From Cryptomeria japonica (lineage: Eukaryota > Streptophyta > Pinopsida > Cupressales > Cupressaceae), in contig NC_081414.1 of the NCBI RefSeq assembly GCF_030272615.1, forward strand, positions 341,422,717 through 341,486,716: a stretch of 64,000 nucleotides of DNA. The letters run 5' to 3'. This document shows, piece after piece, positions 23,183 to 36,095 of this stretch. Both the position numbers and the translations under genes were made by a program. How positions within the stretch are numbered: the first letter of the stretch is position 1; each line of letters begins with the position of its first letter. Under the pieces are notes generated by a model that saw only the letters and a program-made list of their open reading frames with translations, was not told the origin of the DNA and did not search any database.

Positions 23183-24159
23183 ATATTATCTCCAATAAGT
23201 ATTCATGAGCACAAATTTAATTATATATAATCTCAATATTTACTTTATTTATATTTTGAAACTATTTTTCTCTCAAACTTTATGTTTTACCAAAATAGTT
23301 TTATTACTGTTATTCTTTAACATATATATTATTATATTCCATGTATCATTTTAAACTCATTTAAAATGTATTTATAGAATCTTATAAAAAGAATCTAGAT
23401 TTATTCTTTCTTTCTTTTTTCTCATAGTTTTAAAAGAGATATATTTATTAGACATTTCTTTCCTTTATTTTGTTTAATAACATGCAATATATATATATAT
23501 TTTATATTATCTTAAAATTAATAAATAAGGAATTTAATATTGATAAGTAATGGAATAAATAAAGGGTTTTCATGCAAGAATGAGAATAAATAGTAAGCAT
23601 GTTCAAATATTTTTATTTTTATTTTTTGAAAATACTGACTTCCAAATTTTAAAAATTAAGATTTGAAGAAGATAAGAAAAGTATTCTTTCTCTTTCCTAT
23701 CTAAATGTGAAATAAAGAGAGGATTTTAAAGAGGAGGAAATTTCTACATTGTTTAATCCGACTTATTTAAAATCAACTTTTTAGATTTGAACAAAATATC
23801 TAAATCCCTTAAAACCACTTTTATCCTCTAAATTTTTCCCCAAGAATTTACAAAATTCATGCAAGCAAAAAAAAAAAACCCTTCTTTTTAATTTTTTAGA
23901 AAGAAAAACATGAAGAAAACATTAAGAGCCGAAAGATGGGAACCTGGACCTATAAGAAAAACCAAGCATTGTTGTAGAGTCAAACACCTATTTCCCAGCT
24001 ATCCTCCTCCAATCTTCTTCTTGTAACCTAGTAAAGATTTTCTCCAAGAACCTCTAAAATCCTATCTCATTCTATAGAATATGCTTTTTTAAACTTTCTC
24101 CTACACAACTAACATAATTCAAAGCAAACTTCTTTAAAAAAACAAGACTAACTTATCAT
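23183..24159. other. AT-rich DNA, nothing recognisable
   Basis: T- and A-rich sequence with short homopolymers and a TA run near 23490. No gene, RNA or element boundary is visible. Confidence 0.5.
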
Positions 24160-24732
24160 TGTTGGAATCAATTAACATTGAGAGTGGGGGGGGGGGGGGA
24201 GGGGTGAATCAGTGTTTTGCAAATTTCAAACTTGTTGTTCAGATTCTTTAACCACCAAATACATAATAAGGAAAGTAAAGTGTGGCAACACAAAATAAAT
24301 AACCATATAACCATAACACCAATATTTTTATGTGAAACCCAAAAGGGAAAAACCAACGGTGGGATTTGAACCCGCAATATTATTCCACTATGGCCAGTAG
24401 TAAAACAAAATGAAAAAAAGAGAATTCACTTGCATTTAGGCACACTACCTAGGGCTCACTGATCAATTACAAAAAAATAGGGCTACAACCTTTGAGGAAG
24501 GCTCACTACCTTACATATGGTTACAAAAGGATTACATTGAGTGCTAAACTAGAAAATAACATCTAACTATGTAAGAAATTAGTTCTGATTAGGCTCAAGG
24601 TGATCCAATGTGACTGATGTACTAATCTACTCTGTTCTTCTCTGCAACTGCTCACCGAATATCAAAAATCAGGATGCACACATGAAACTATGCTCAATCA
24701 CTCCTAAAACCATTACATACCTCATTACCATT
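24160..24732 (-). repeat. Reverse-oriented Copia LTR remnant
   Basis: It begins TGTTGG on the plus strand and carries a 14-G run and then GGGGTGAATCAGTG. Further in is a 'gaaacccaaaagggaaaaacc' phrase with CGGTGGGATTTGAACCCGC. These are the reverse complement of features at the end of the Copia LTR at 61255-62062 (CTGATTCACCCCCCCTCTCAGT, and the GGTTTTTCCC phrase). No primer binding site lies beside it. It is therefore a solo LTR, a 3' LTR end or a truncated copy. Confidence 0.5.
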
Positions 24733-26780
24733 TGTTGGACACAAGATACCATTGAGAGGGGGGAGGTGAATTAGTGGTTTCCAATTTTAGCCTTTTAAAC
24801 CTAAGAGTGAGTGTCGATTAATAAATCAAAGACTAAGTAAACCTACAAGTGAGACAAGGAAAGATATCACAATGTAGGCACAAATGCACATCACATAACA
24901 CCGGTTATACGAGGAAAACCCAAAATGGGAAAAACCTTAGTGAGAAATGTTGTTGGAGTCTACTACTCCAATCTAGTCTCACAATGAAACACAATATTAC
25001 AATGATTTAGGGCATCAACCCAAGGAGCACCAACCCCTAGTGATTTAGGGCACCAACCCAAGGAGCACCAACCCCTACTTGTTTATGGGCTCCAACCCCT
25101 ACCCTGAGCTCCAACTTAGTGACATACTATGAACATTATCAAATACAAAAGTGATAATCCAGTTACAAGTGAGTCTTGTAACCACTACATATACTCCACC
25201 CTGTTGGTTACACTCCTCTTCCTTCTATCATTTTGCCTATGTTCTTTTCTATGTTGGTTCTCTTGATCACCTTCTTTGACTCTTTCTCTACTCCACCTCT
25301 ACCTTATCTGCTCTCCTTTACTCATTGATGTTGCCTTACTAGTTCATGCTCTATTGGTTTACCTTTTCTCTTGGCCTCACTAGTTTAACTCATGTTAAAC
25401 CCTCTTACCGATTTAACCACACTAACATTCAGTCACTATGACCTTCAATGAACTCTCTGACTAATTAACTCTTTACTTGCACTCACTTCACCAGCGTCAC
25501 TCTCTCATGAAACATCAATCTATTCTTGTCTTTGGCTTACATACTTATACATGAGCTTTCCCACCAAAACCTCAGTTCAAACTACGCACCTTAGGGTTTC
25601 TTCGCCAACCACAAGGCCTATCAAATTAGATCTGATCTGCATGTGGATCGACAACCTGTAAACAATCATGCATCACCACCATATCTTTTTTCTTCCAAAA
25701 CATGTTTTTTATACTTAGAAAACATAGATTGTCTATTGGCTTGGCTTCTTGATCGATTACCATAAATGAATTCATTGTCCTCTTCACCAAGTCTGATCTG
25801 CACCCAAACAACCTACATCAAACATTACACCACTCAGATCTTCAGTTTGCATCTAGTCACAAACCTCCTACACTCAGCCCATAATTGTCATAGTCAACAT
25901 TTAATATTGACCAACCACCATCTACCTCGCTAATGCACGCTTCTCCTTCCTCTGCATGCTTGTTTTCCACCTCAACTCCATGTGGCATATTTTTTGGCAT
26001 CCACCTTAGCTTAGTCACTTGTGTCGGTATAGACTCTATCACCGACCACATCATACACTACTAGTGCTTATCTACCGATTCACCAAACTTGTCGATTCTA
26101 TAACCCAGGTTGTACAACTCACCTTATCGATATGCATTAACTGGTCATCCTTCATGCCATACAATCTACTACTCAACTGGTGGGATTACAATAGCTCGGT
26201 TCAGACTTTTTAGTCCTTAGCAAGTATCCAGGTTGAGTCATCATGCACCTCTCCATCTGATGGGATCTCTTCACTTTTCCTCTTGGCTCTTTGCTACATG
26301 TCGGTAACCACCTTGTTTTTCGATTGACATGTTTTTGCCTTCATACTAGTAATGTGCATGATATCATCAAGCCATCCATCTTCATATGTCTTGCACTGAT
26401 TTGTATCTACATTCCAGAGTGAATCTTTGTCTGCAGATGGAAAGCCTTTCCTTCTCCTTCATTTGACAGGTTCACCTCTTAGCCAGTTTATGAAAGTGAC
26501 AAACTCATGATTCCAAACTCTTCCTTCTTTGTCTTGGTAGCTCATCATTCCTTCACTTTATGATCTAGTGCTCATCTATGATCTCACATACTAGAGGCTT
26601 CCTTATCTTCCTCTAGGGTCATCTGGTGTGTGTCTTCAACCATCTGCCTTTTAACTTTTCTGACTGTCTCATCCCAGAAAGGTATACTACATTTCATGCA
26701 TGTTGCGAGACAAACTAGGTATTAGCTCTTACTAGTGGGAGTAGATCCTAGTCTCCTGCTGGCCATTGGCTAGAGAGAAC
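24733..26780 (-). repeat. Second reverse-oriented Copia LTR-like remnant
   Basis: TGTTGGACAC starts here and is followed by GAGAGGGGGGAGGTGAATTAG, then GAAAACCCAAAATGGGAAAAACC, the same plan as the remnant just before it. A duplicated 'agcaccaacccctac' phrase lies near 25030-25080. The inner part is C/T-rich with recurring ACCGRTT words. The right end is not defined. No coding region is supportable. Confidence 0.4.
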
Positions 26781-26867
26781 TAGTTATCATTATATTGTCA
26801 CTAATACATTTGGGGTCAAATTTTGATGGAGGTTTCCGATGGACAAGGAGCATTGTGTGAAAATTTG

Positions 26868-26938
26868 ATTTTTTTTTTTTAAAATGCCCATGTTCATTGG
26901 AATTCTGACGACCTTGGGCATTTTATTTTTAAAAAAAA
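26868..26938. repeat. AT-rich inverted repeat
   Basis: A poly-T arm ending in AAAATGCCCA is mirrored about 25 bases later by TGGGCATTTTATTTTTAAAAAAA. The arms pair over roughly 17-20 bases with one small bulge. Confidence 0.6.
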
Positions 26939-29029
26939 AACACAAGGCATTTTCATTTTGAAAGCAAACTGAAGCCATCTTGCCTCCCTTCCCCCCAATT
27001 GGAGCGATCTCTGCACAAGAAAGGTAAGAACTCTTTGTTTTTCAATGAAGGCAACTAATTTTTTTTCGCAACTCATTTTTTTTTTCGAATTAATCCATTT
27101 TGTGCATATCCTGTGATCTTAAAATTCCATGAAATGACATCTCTTTGAGGTATTCCATCATACAATTCACATGTCGTGTGTATGCTACCCCATTTTGCGA
27201 TTAAAACCCCCTTCGATTATGCTTTGATGCTACCCCATGATTGGAATTGGTTTTTGTGTCTTCGGGTTTGAGTGTCCAACCAACTATTACTTCCTAGAAC
27301 TATTGCTATCCCACCCTACCTATAGTTTGATAGCCATACAACCAAAATCGAGAAACTTGCCATTCCATATATGGATGGAAGTCGGAACCACTAATCCATG
27401 AATAGGAAGGTGGGTAAACCATTACCCGGGGATAGATAGAAACTAGATACTGGATGAGGAAACTAGGGGTGGGTGGATATTTGGATTGTGTGTGGTGTTT
27501 GAGTTGGGTCTGGGCCTCAGAGTTAGGGTGAGAGCCAAGGAGGGAGGAGAGGATGTGTATGTGAGGGGAATGAGGGAGATTAGTAGTATGAGGTTTAGGG
27601 TAGAGACTGGTGATTCCATTTTCAAAGGTTATGGAGGAGGGGAATGTGGGGAATACGATTAAATAGGTTGTGATTGTGAGAGTGGGTGAATTGGATTAAA
27701 TAGATTCACCTAAGAGAAAGTAGATTCACATAATGATAGGTGGATTTTCCTAAAGATGAAGGGATAAGACTTAACAAAAAGAGGACTTAGGATGATGACA
27801 AGAAGGATTCATTTAAGGATATGGCATATTCACCTAAGGGATAGTGTATTCTCCCAAGAATATGGAAAAATTATTGATTGGTGGAATGACATACTAGATC
27901 AAGGAATGATACAAGGGTAGATTCACCTAAATATAGGGTAAATTCAGCTAAAAGGGTACCCATGAGATTGTGGTACTGAGTACCTATCTATGGATGGTGT
28001 ATTTGGATACAAGTATGATGAAACAAAGTCCAAATCTCTATTATAGGTCCAACATAATCTCTATTATTTGAGACACCATTTTATTAGCATATCCAATTAG
28101 GGTAATTTATGGGTTTAATTATGGATCATGTTGTCTATTTCCATGCACTATTGAACTTATTTGGATGTATTGTGATTATTTTAATTTTGAAGTTATAAAT
28201 AAATTATGTTTGTACCTTAGAAAGGGTAACTTCAATTGATGTTTGGGCAGTTTATTTGAAAACTTATGGTGATTATTGCCCTATGTTATGTAATGGAGTT
28301 ATTTTTACACTAAGTAATTAACTAGAAAAATGAATTTGTATTGTTGTACAAGTATGATGAAACCATGCTTGTGTGTTTACATGTTTGTGCATCCTATTGA
28401 GAACCAACCTCATTGTTGAGGAACTAAATAAATGTGGTGTTAAGTAGAAGAATGGAAAACTCAAGAAGCTATGGTGACATATTGTGGCATTAGTAGGGAT
28501 TATCTCTATTGACCACACCTTTCAAAGATAGTATCCCCTAGTTCTCCTCATAGAATGGACCATTGGATGGCTCATAGTGGTATCCTATCCTACATTTATC
28601 TTGATGGCATTGTCGATAGTTGGTATGTGGTTCTTGGTATGGGTTTCCTCTTACCCTATTATCTTATTTATATCTTTGTTCCAACATGTGGAGATTGATT
28701 TTTGTCATTCTATGATGATTTTCATGTTTGCATGTGTTTTGACATCATGCAAATAGATATGATGTCACACCATACTTATGTTTTGATATAGTGTAGGTGA
28801 TGGTTACATGTTGTTGATGGTAGTGATTTGGGTTCAAAGACACAATTCCACACACACACACAAATATTTGAAGATGCATTTTATATTATTCCTTCTTAGT
28901 GGCGATTAGTGTTGGAAGATTTGCACACATGTAGAGAGGAAATCATGTTAGATACAATAGGTTGTGTTTGATAACATATGAATGTGCTTCATGATGTATA
29001 CATATAGCTTTGGTGTGTGACATGCATGC

Positions 29030-29335
29030 ACATTTTTCCATAAGACACATTGCTATGTGCCATGTGCCCTATGCATGTCTTCTTTGTGAGGCACGTTGCT
29101 ATGTGCAATGTGGCCCTAGGTGTGTCTTCTCTATGAGGTGTATTGCCATGATATGTTAGGATTTGTAGTGTGCAGGCCACAAATGCATGCATGAGGGACT
29201 ATTATTATAGTCATGTTTTTTGGGCATGTAGCCTAGGCATGTCTTCTCCATTAGGTACATGGCCATGCCGTGTGGGAGTTTTTGTGTTCATGCCACAAAT
29301 GCACACATGAGAGACTATTATTGGAGTCATGATGA
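29030..29335. repeat. Degenerate tandem repeats, unit about 60-124 bp
   Basis: Phrases built on 'gtcttctctatgaggt', 'gccacaaatgca' and 'gactattattatagtcatg' recur in the same order, with full copies at about 29111-29215 and 29235-29332. A partial copy lies at about 29040-29110. Confidence 0.6.
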
Positions 29336-30236
29336 ATCTTCACTCTATTTGGCCACAATTTCTAGTCGTATAGCTATGTAATGTGCACTTTTAAGGATTG
29401 TGAAGTTTCCTTCAATTATTGATGATCTCTCATCTTTGTTGCATGGGCCAACAATTTTATTTTATCTTATTTGAATTAGTTTAATCACTATTGTGAGTTT
29501 TCTCTATTGTGTAGTTATTGTGGCTATGTTTGATTTGCTATTGGAATTGAACACATTTATTTGACTTATTATTGTTACTATTTTTTCTTTCTTTCAATAT
29601 TTATGATCTTTGGTAGTTTAGTGAAACTCTTGCTATTTTTAAATGTTGCCTTCTTTGTTGTGATGTGATTCCTCACCAAGATCGACATAGATAACCTTGG
29701 ATGAGTGTATATAAGGAATCAAACATTGGGAAAATTTGAGGATAGGGGTAAGTGTTTGTTGTATGGGTAGCTATGATCCACTTGTACATTCTTAGTGATT
29801 ATTGACAGCTATGTCTTGGAGCTAGCTAATCCCATTAAACAAACAAGGGGGAAGTCATACATAATCATATAGATCCTCCCTAGTTGTGTGTGGATTCAAG
29901 ACCATCATTTCATATGGTTATTGGTTACTTTGTGAGACCATGGCATCCTCTTAGACCAATATGTGAGCCTTGTATTGTTATCCCTGCAATGTGGATGAAT
30001 AAGTGTATGTTAAAATAAATGCTTTGCTTAGAATACTCAAAAATGTCTCTCAGAAAGTCTGCAACAGGCAAACTTTTAGTAAGAATTTGCAGACACAATG
30101 CTCAGAAATTCACACAATCAGCTACATTAAATACGTTCTCTATTAAGTTCAATGGTTTTGGTTCGATTTGCAATTTTTGTGAAGCTTTTGCACTGAAGTT
30201 TCCATAGCCTGATTTTTTTGCCTGTGAAGAAAGACC

Positions 30237-33200
30237 ATGTCAGATAATATCAGCGAAGAACAAAATAAGGAGACAATCGCTAGATTATGGTCTAACTTGA
30301 AGAGAAAAAGTGATGGGAAATGTTATTGTCCCTGCAAAATTTGTAAGGGCTTAAAGACTAGAAGACTTCTAATCAAAACAGCTAAGAAACATTGTAGGCA
30401 GCATGGTCACATTGAAGGGGGACATGATTATCATCCATTGGTAAGTTGTTCATTATATCATTTTAACAATTTATATACATAAGAAATCACTTGATAATGA
30501 GATCATGATCACGGTTTATTTATGTATATCAATTTTATATAGGTGGAGCACCCTAGAGCACATGGTATGGATCAACAAAACCCTGAGAATATGGTTTTCA
30601 AAGTGGAGGAACATGGAGGTGTGAATATCGAAGCTGAAGATAATGATCCCATGGAAGATGACAATCATGCACCAGAAAACACAATTGAAGATGATGGTAC
30701 AAATACATTGATCCATGACACATTTAGTACTAGCACAGCTGATCATAATGACCTTGATGTTCATGATTTACCTCTTCTAGAGAAGGCATATGAGCCCATT
30801 TACAAAGGCTCCCAAACAACTCTTCTCTCTATTGTATTGTTGTTGGTGAGCTTGAAGGTTATGAATGGTTTATCCAACATAACAATCTCACGTATGTTAA
30901 GGTGTGTCATACATGTCATTATAGTTAATAAATGGTGAATCATGTACCATTAATATTCTTTATATTAACACCTCAAACTTTTTTTTGTTGTTGTAGATTG
31001 ATAGGTGAGTTTTTCTTACCACCATCAAATATTCTACCTCGCTCATACCGAGAATTATCTGCCATTATGAAAGATATTGGAATGGAGTATCAAACAATAG
31101 ATGCTTGTCCCAATGATCATATTATATATCATAAACAACATGAATTTGGAACAGAATGCCCTAAATGTCATATCACTAGATATCAAACAGATCAAATAAC
31201 AAAAAAGGTGCCTCACAAGGTTCTTCGTTATATTCCCATTATTCCACATATGCAATGATTATTTAGGTGCACTAGCTTGGCACAATTTATGGATTACCAT
31301 GCACGCAATAGAAGTCAAGATGACATTATTTGAATGCCTATAGATAGTTTAGCATTTATGGACATAGAGGAAAAGTGGCCACACTTTAAAGAAGAACCAC
31401 GTAATCTCAGGCTTTCATTGGCAGCGGACGGTGTCAATCCATTTGGAGAGTTGAGATCTATTTACTCGGTGTGGCCTATTTTTGTTATCAACAATAATAT
31501 TCCTCCATGGATGTCAATAAAGAGGCAGTACATAATGTTGGCAATGATTGTTCCAGGTATTTTATCATTTAATAGTCATCTACATTTAATTATAAATATT
31601 GCAGTAAAATGGTTATAATAATTATGTAATGTTTTTGTTCATTCCACTAGGCAAGTACCAAGTTAAAGATATGAATGTATATATTGAGCCTCTTATCGAC
31701 GAGTTGCTGGAGTTATGGAATGGTGTGACCATGTATGACATCTCTAGACCAATAGGACACAAACAATTTCAATTCCATGCAATGCTTGTATGGACAATAC
31801 ATGATACCCCAGAGCTAACACATTTTTGTGGTACATTATAGTGTTCAAGTTGCGCATGATAATTATAATTATAAAAATTAACAGATTTAATAGAATTATA
31901 CATTATCTTGTAGGTCTTCAAACAAAGGGAAAATTTGCATGTCCAATTTGTGGTCCAAAGATGAAATCCCATCATTCAAAAAGTTTAGGAAAGTAGGTGT
32001 TTGATGAGTATAGGCACTTCCTTCACAAAATCTTAAGTACCGGAATACTGAAAAACATCTTTTCAATGGCAAAGAAGAGACTACATCAAAGCCACAAAGA
32101 ATGAATCCTCACTTATGGAAGTTGGAATATAATAGAATTAATCGTCAAGGTAATGTCATTCCATCTAATGGTTTATGTTTGGAATTTGAATTTTTCTATC
32201 ATGTTTTGTTTACTGATGATGTAATTGATGATACTGAAGGTCGTCAAGGCATGGATGGCCACCTTCTAAAGGGACTAAAAAGTTATCCCAGACAATTCAG
32301 TAGGTTGCCTTACTATGAGTAGCTACAAATTGTGCATTTGTTTGATACAATGCATATTGGAAAGAATATAATAGAGACATTATGGAAAATATTGGATGGA
32401 AGGCGTGACAAAGAAAAAATAGTCAAAATTTGTAGTGACATTGTGGAATCCAATCATGCAATGAAAAATGTCATTCAATCAAATAGCAATGGAGATCAGA
32501 TTAATATAAGTGCCCTTCCTTGGTTATTAATGGAGCAACAAAGCAATTCTATAAAAGAAGTCATACAAAAAATTTGATTTCCCATAGGATTTGCTATGAA
32601 CATAAACAATCTCATATCAAAGAAGAGTGAATTTGGGTCAGGGATGAAAACGCATGATTGGCATACCTTCATTAAGGTAATTCACATTCTTGTGTATTTA
32701 CTATATATTTGTATACCGCGCATGTACTTTTCATTGTATTATGTTAGAAAACAATGAAAAGATCATTTTATAATTGTTGCAGTACGTTCTACCTCTATCT
32801 CTCCCAGACCACTTCGACAATAATATCAAGCAAGTCATATGTGATCTTGGAAAATACATGAGGTAAGTAGTGATGTTTGTTCAATTTGTTGTATAGATAT
32901 TATATTTGCCATTTGTTTTACTTGTTATGCAATATATTGTATATTATTTTGTAAAGTCTCGTTTATATATTTGTGCATCTTCAATCTCTTTAATTAGGTG
33001 GTTGTCATCTAAAGAAATCCACAAGGAAGATATAAAATATTGGAAGAGAAAAATCCCTCATCTAATGTGTGAAATGCAAAAGTGTCTACCTTCAACTTTT
33101 TTCAATGCACAAGAACACTACCTCATACACCAAGTTGAGGAGATCAAATTGTTTGGACCTGTACACACTAGGTCAATGTGGATGGTTGAGAGGCACTTAA

Positions 33201-34478
33201 AATTTTTGAAGGCTTTGGTTCGACAAAGAGCACATCTTGAGGGTTCTATGGTGGAGGGATATATGGTATACCAAACTATGGTGTACATTACTGAATATCT
33301 TCCTAAGTTTGCAGCAAAAATCCACGTAGATCGCATTTGGGATCCCAACCCCATTAATAAATTCAAAGGGGAGCACTTGATGGGGAAAGGTAGATTGAAG
33401 AAAGTGAGAGGTAATTACAAGATGTTATTGTAGTAAATTAATTCTTCATCTTCTAAATAAATCAGTTGTAAGTGGTCTATTAATTATTTGTACAGTTGGT
33501 CGGGAGTGGGATGCGCTACATTTGTATATTGCAAACAATCTTGATTGGATGACGGTGTGGATTGAACGATGTCAACATTCTGGTCACACATTAGCATGGG
33601 ATGGTGTCACTTCATTGGTTAAAGAAGCTCATCGTAATGGAGATTCCAATGTTACACAAAGGGAAATTGATTTAGCATATGGTTTAAGAGATCAACAGGT
33701 ACGTATAATTTTATTAATCACCCGTATGTTTATCAACTCATGATGCAATAATTTTAATATGTTAGACATATTGCAAGTCAAACACCACAAGGCTATGTGC
33801 TGCAATGGTCATAAATTTCACATCAAACAATTGGATGACACGAAGAAAACTTGTGATTCTGGGATAACTACAGTCTTTGAGGTGACCAATATTTCATCTA
33901 GAAATGACATACATCCTCAAGTGTCTCAAAATAGATACTATGGCATTTTGGATGATATACTTGAGTGTGACTTTAATTCCTTCAAATTAGTTCTATTCGT
34001 CATCAAATGGTATAGGCTACGACTGAATATAAATTATCTTGATGAACTATTATCGAACATGATAATGGATTTACAATGGTTAATACAAGGTCATTTGAAC
34101 GAGTTGGGGATGAGCCCTATGTTCTTCCAAGTCAATGTGAGCAGGCATTTTACTCGAAGGTTCCACATAAACCGGGTTGGTCATTTGTTGTTAGACATGA
34201 TCCAAGAGGAAGGCCGATAATGTATAATGTGATGGAAGAAGAAGATATCGAAGAAGTAGAAGATGATATAGATGATCATGATCAATAGTTACTCGATGAT
34301 GTTCCTGACAGAAATGTACACGAAGAAAAAGCTGATGATGATGATGGTGCTGTTGCTGATGATGATGGTGATGGTGATGGTGATGGTGTCGGTGATGGTG
34401 ATGATGATGATGATGACGAACACAATGATGATGACGATGACGATGACGATGATGATGACAACAATGACGACGACGACG

Positions 34479-34516
<38 letters not shown>

Positions 34517-34517
34517 A

Positions 34518-34563
<46 letters not shown>

Positions 34564-34591
34564 GTTGGATGAAGAAGAAGATCAATGACAT
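30237..34591 (+). pseudogene. tnp2-type CACTA transposase with DUF4218 and DUF4216 regions
   Basis: The protein would excise and insert the transposon. The first exon (30237-30440) has the Cys-rich transposase-associated motif CYCPCKICKG, ended by a donor CATTG|GTAAGT. Later blocks match tnp2: LPLLEKAYEPIYKGS, ACPNDHIIYH with ECPKCH, VPHKVLRYIPIIP, AADGVNPFGELRS (a likely catalytic Asp), NIPPWMSIKRQ, LVWTIHDTPEL, then HLFDTMHIGKNIIETLW. A DUF4218 block (QVEEIKLFGPVHTRSMWMVE) lies at 32906-33433. A DUF4216 block (YYGILDDILECDFNSFK; EQAFYSKVPHKPGWSFVVRH) lies at 33759-34288. Stops include 31256, 31332, about 31995, 32320, 32575 and 34286. Several plausible introns remain. The protein ends in an acidic tail at about 34589. 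Confidence 0.9.
34330..34566 (+). repeat. (GAT)n trinucleotide repeat encoding a poly-Asp tail
   Basis: A long, partly interrupted GAT/GAC repeat keeps the transposase reading frame and codes for runs of Asp with some Gly and Asn. The reading frame continues from the DUF4216 block after the single TAG at 34286-34288 and closes with DELDEEEDQ and a TGA. Opposite-strand open frames made of Ser or Ile runs are shadows of this repeat. Confidence 0.9.
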
Positions 34592-35348
34592 GAATGAAAT
34601 GTATGAGATGTGATTATTATATTATTTATTTAATATTGATATCTTGATAGAAATTGATTTGACTTATATGGTTACATAAATAATTCATATGTTTTGAATT
34701 CTAATGCCATTACTTAATTAATTCATGATGCACCTCTAGCTATGTGATAGATGGTGATTTAAAATACATATGTGATGGATTACATGCTTATGATGATACA
34801 TGTGACATTTTTTGAACTTTGTGTTTATTTATGGAATGTGGACTACTTATTAGCTATGTGATGGATGGTGATTTATGATATGTATGTGATGGATTACATG
34901 TTTATGATGATACATATGTGATTCTTATGATGCTCAATTACATATATGATGATACATATGTGATGCTTATGATGCTTATGATACTACAGTATTTATTGTT
35001 TATCAAATTACAAATGTAATGCTTATGATGCTCAATTGTTGGTGCAGGAACTTGAACCCCTTTGACGAGGATCTTGCACAGTCTCATGGATCGACAGGTA
35101 TAAGTCAATACACCTTATAGAAATAATATATTTTAAAAAAATTACAAGAAAAACAAACTTCCTCAGTTTTTCAAACCTCAACATTAGCAGCAAATCTAAT
35201 ACAGTTATCAACACTTGAGGCCCCAGTTGGACTTACTCAAATTTTAATCTCAACATCAACTTTATGGCTGACTTCTTCATCAGTATTACCCTCATTTGCA
35301 AAATATCTCTCTCATTACCAACTAACTCTCTCATTTGATGGTGCATAG
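34592..35348 (+). other. Spacer between CACTA genes with ~114-bp spaced direct repeats
   Basis: Two copies of a 70-bp phrase starting AGCTATGTGAT begin at 34738 and 34852. Shorter TATGATGATACATATGTGATG units follow up to about 35040. Acceptor-like GGTGCAG (35047) and donor-like ACAG|GTATAAG (35097) signals suggest a small 5' exon of the next gene. An open stretch at about 35145-35345 could be another. Repeated short motifs between genes may be protein-binding sites, which is inference. Confidence 0.5.
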
Positions 35349-36095
35349 GTATCACCAAATAGGTATTTGTCAGATGTGTCTTCCTCAAGTGAGGGAAATG
35401 CAAGAATAGAAGAGGAAAGTGAGACATGTAGTGGATCTCAAATAGGGAGGTCAAGTAGAGGTCAAAAGATTAGAAGAAAATTCAATAAATGCATGGAATT
35501 TTTTCTTGCTCAAGGGGGGTCATGTTCTTATGATGATGAGACCAAAGGCGACATTGAGGTGCTCTTAAGGTACAAACATCTATTGAAACAATGTGTACCC
35601 AAGGAACTTCCTCCAATAAACACTATTTTTTGTGTTAATGAGAGGATATATCACATAACACCTTTGTTGTTACATGGTTTGGGCCTATTTTCCATGGACA
35701 ACATAAAGGTTTGTTACAACAAAGTTGCTGAATTGATGGAGTTTGTTGGACCTTGTTACAATTATAATGATTGGATGCAGATTGTTCGATATAAAAAAAG
35801 TATGCCTAGGTATGCACTGTCAGCCAATTATATACAAAAAAAAGATATTGATGAAAGTAAACAAGTGGCTGTATACATTGATGGAAGGCCAAAAGCAATA
35901 GGGAATATTGCAGGTTTTATAAATAGTACATGACCTGGGTCAACTAATAAGAAACCCAATTGCATATTTGAGGCATGTGAGGGAAATTATGTGTTTGTAT
36001 GTGCGATAAAATCAATAAGTGTAGGGGAAGAGCTGCTAATTGATTACAATTTGAATCGTATAGATACAAACAAAGTTACTATCATGGGGGTGGTA
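35349..36095 (+). pseudogene. SET domain region of the second CACTA gene
   Basis: The SET fold (protein lysine methyltransferase family) can be followed in order. First comes HGLGLFSMDNI with ELMEFVGPCYN (SET N-part, residues about 103-131 from 35367). Then YIDGRPKAIGNIAGFINST (residues 170-188), a TGA at 35931-35933, and PGSTNKKPNCIFE (the NHxxxPNC-like block). ISVGEELLIDYN with the conserved Tyr completes it. A Ser/Glu-rich and basic N-terminus precedes the domain. The region starts after an acceptor at 35348 and ends near a GTACGT donor at 36094-36099. Catalytic activity is unproven: the NH pair of the SET motif reads NS and a stop interrupts it. Confidence 0.75.

Larger units (their letters stand above)
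26781..30236. other. Unassigned AT-rich DNA upstream of the CACTA genes
   Basis: No gene found. It contains an inverted repeat at 26868-26938 and degenerate tandem repeats at about 29030-29335. The last few hundred bases may be the 5' terminal region of the CACTA element, but I could not identify a CACTA terminal repeat. Confidence 0.45.

Noticed and set aside
24350-24390. GGGATTTGAACCCGC resembling a tRNA B box
   Set aside because: No A box or cloverleaf around it. The same phrase is part of the Copia LTR signature in reverse orientation.
34282-34613. Opposite-strand and other-frame ORFs made of Ser, Ile or Met runs
   Set aside because: They are frame shadows of the GAT repeat that encodes the acidic tail.
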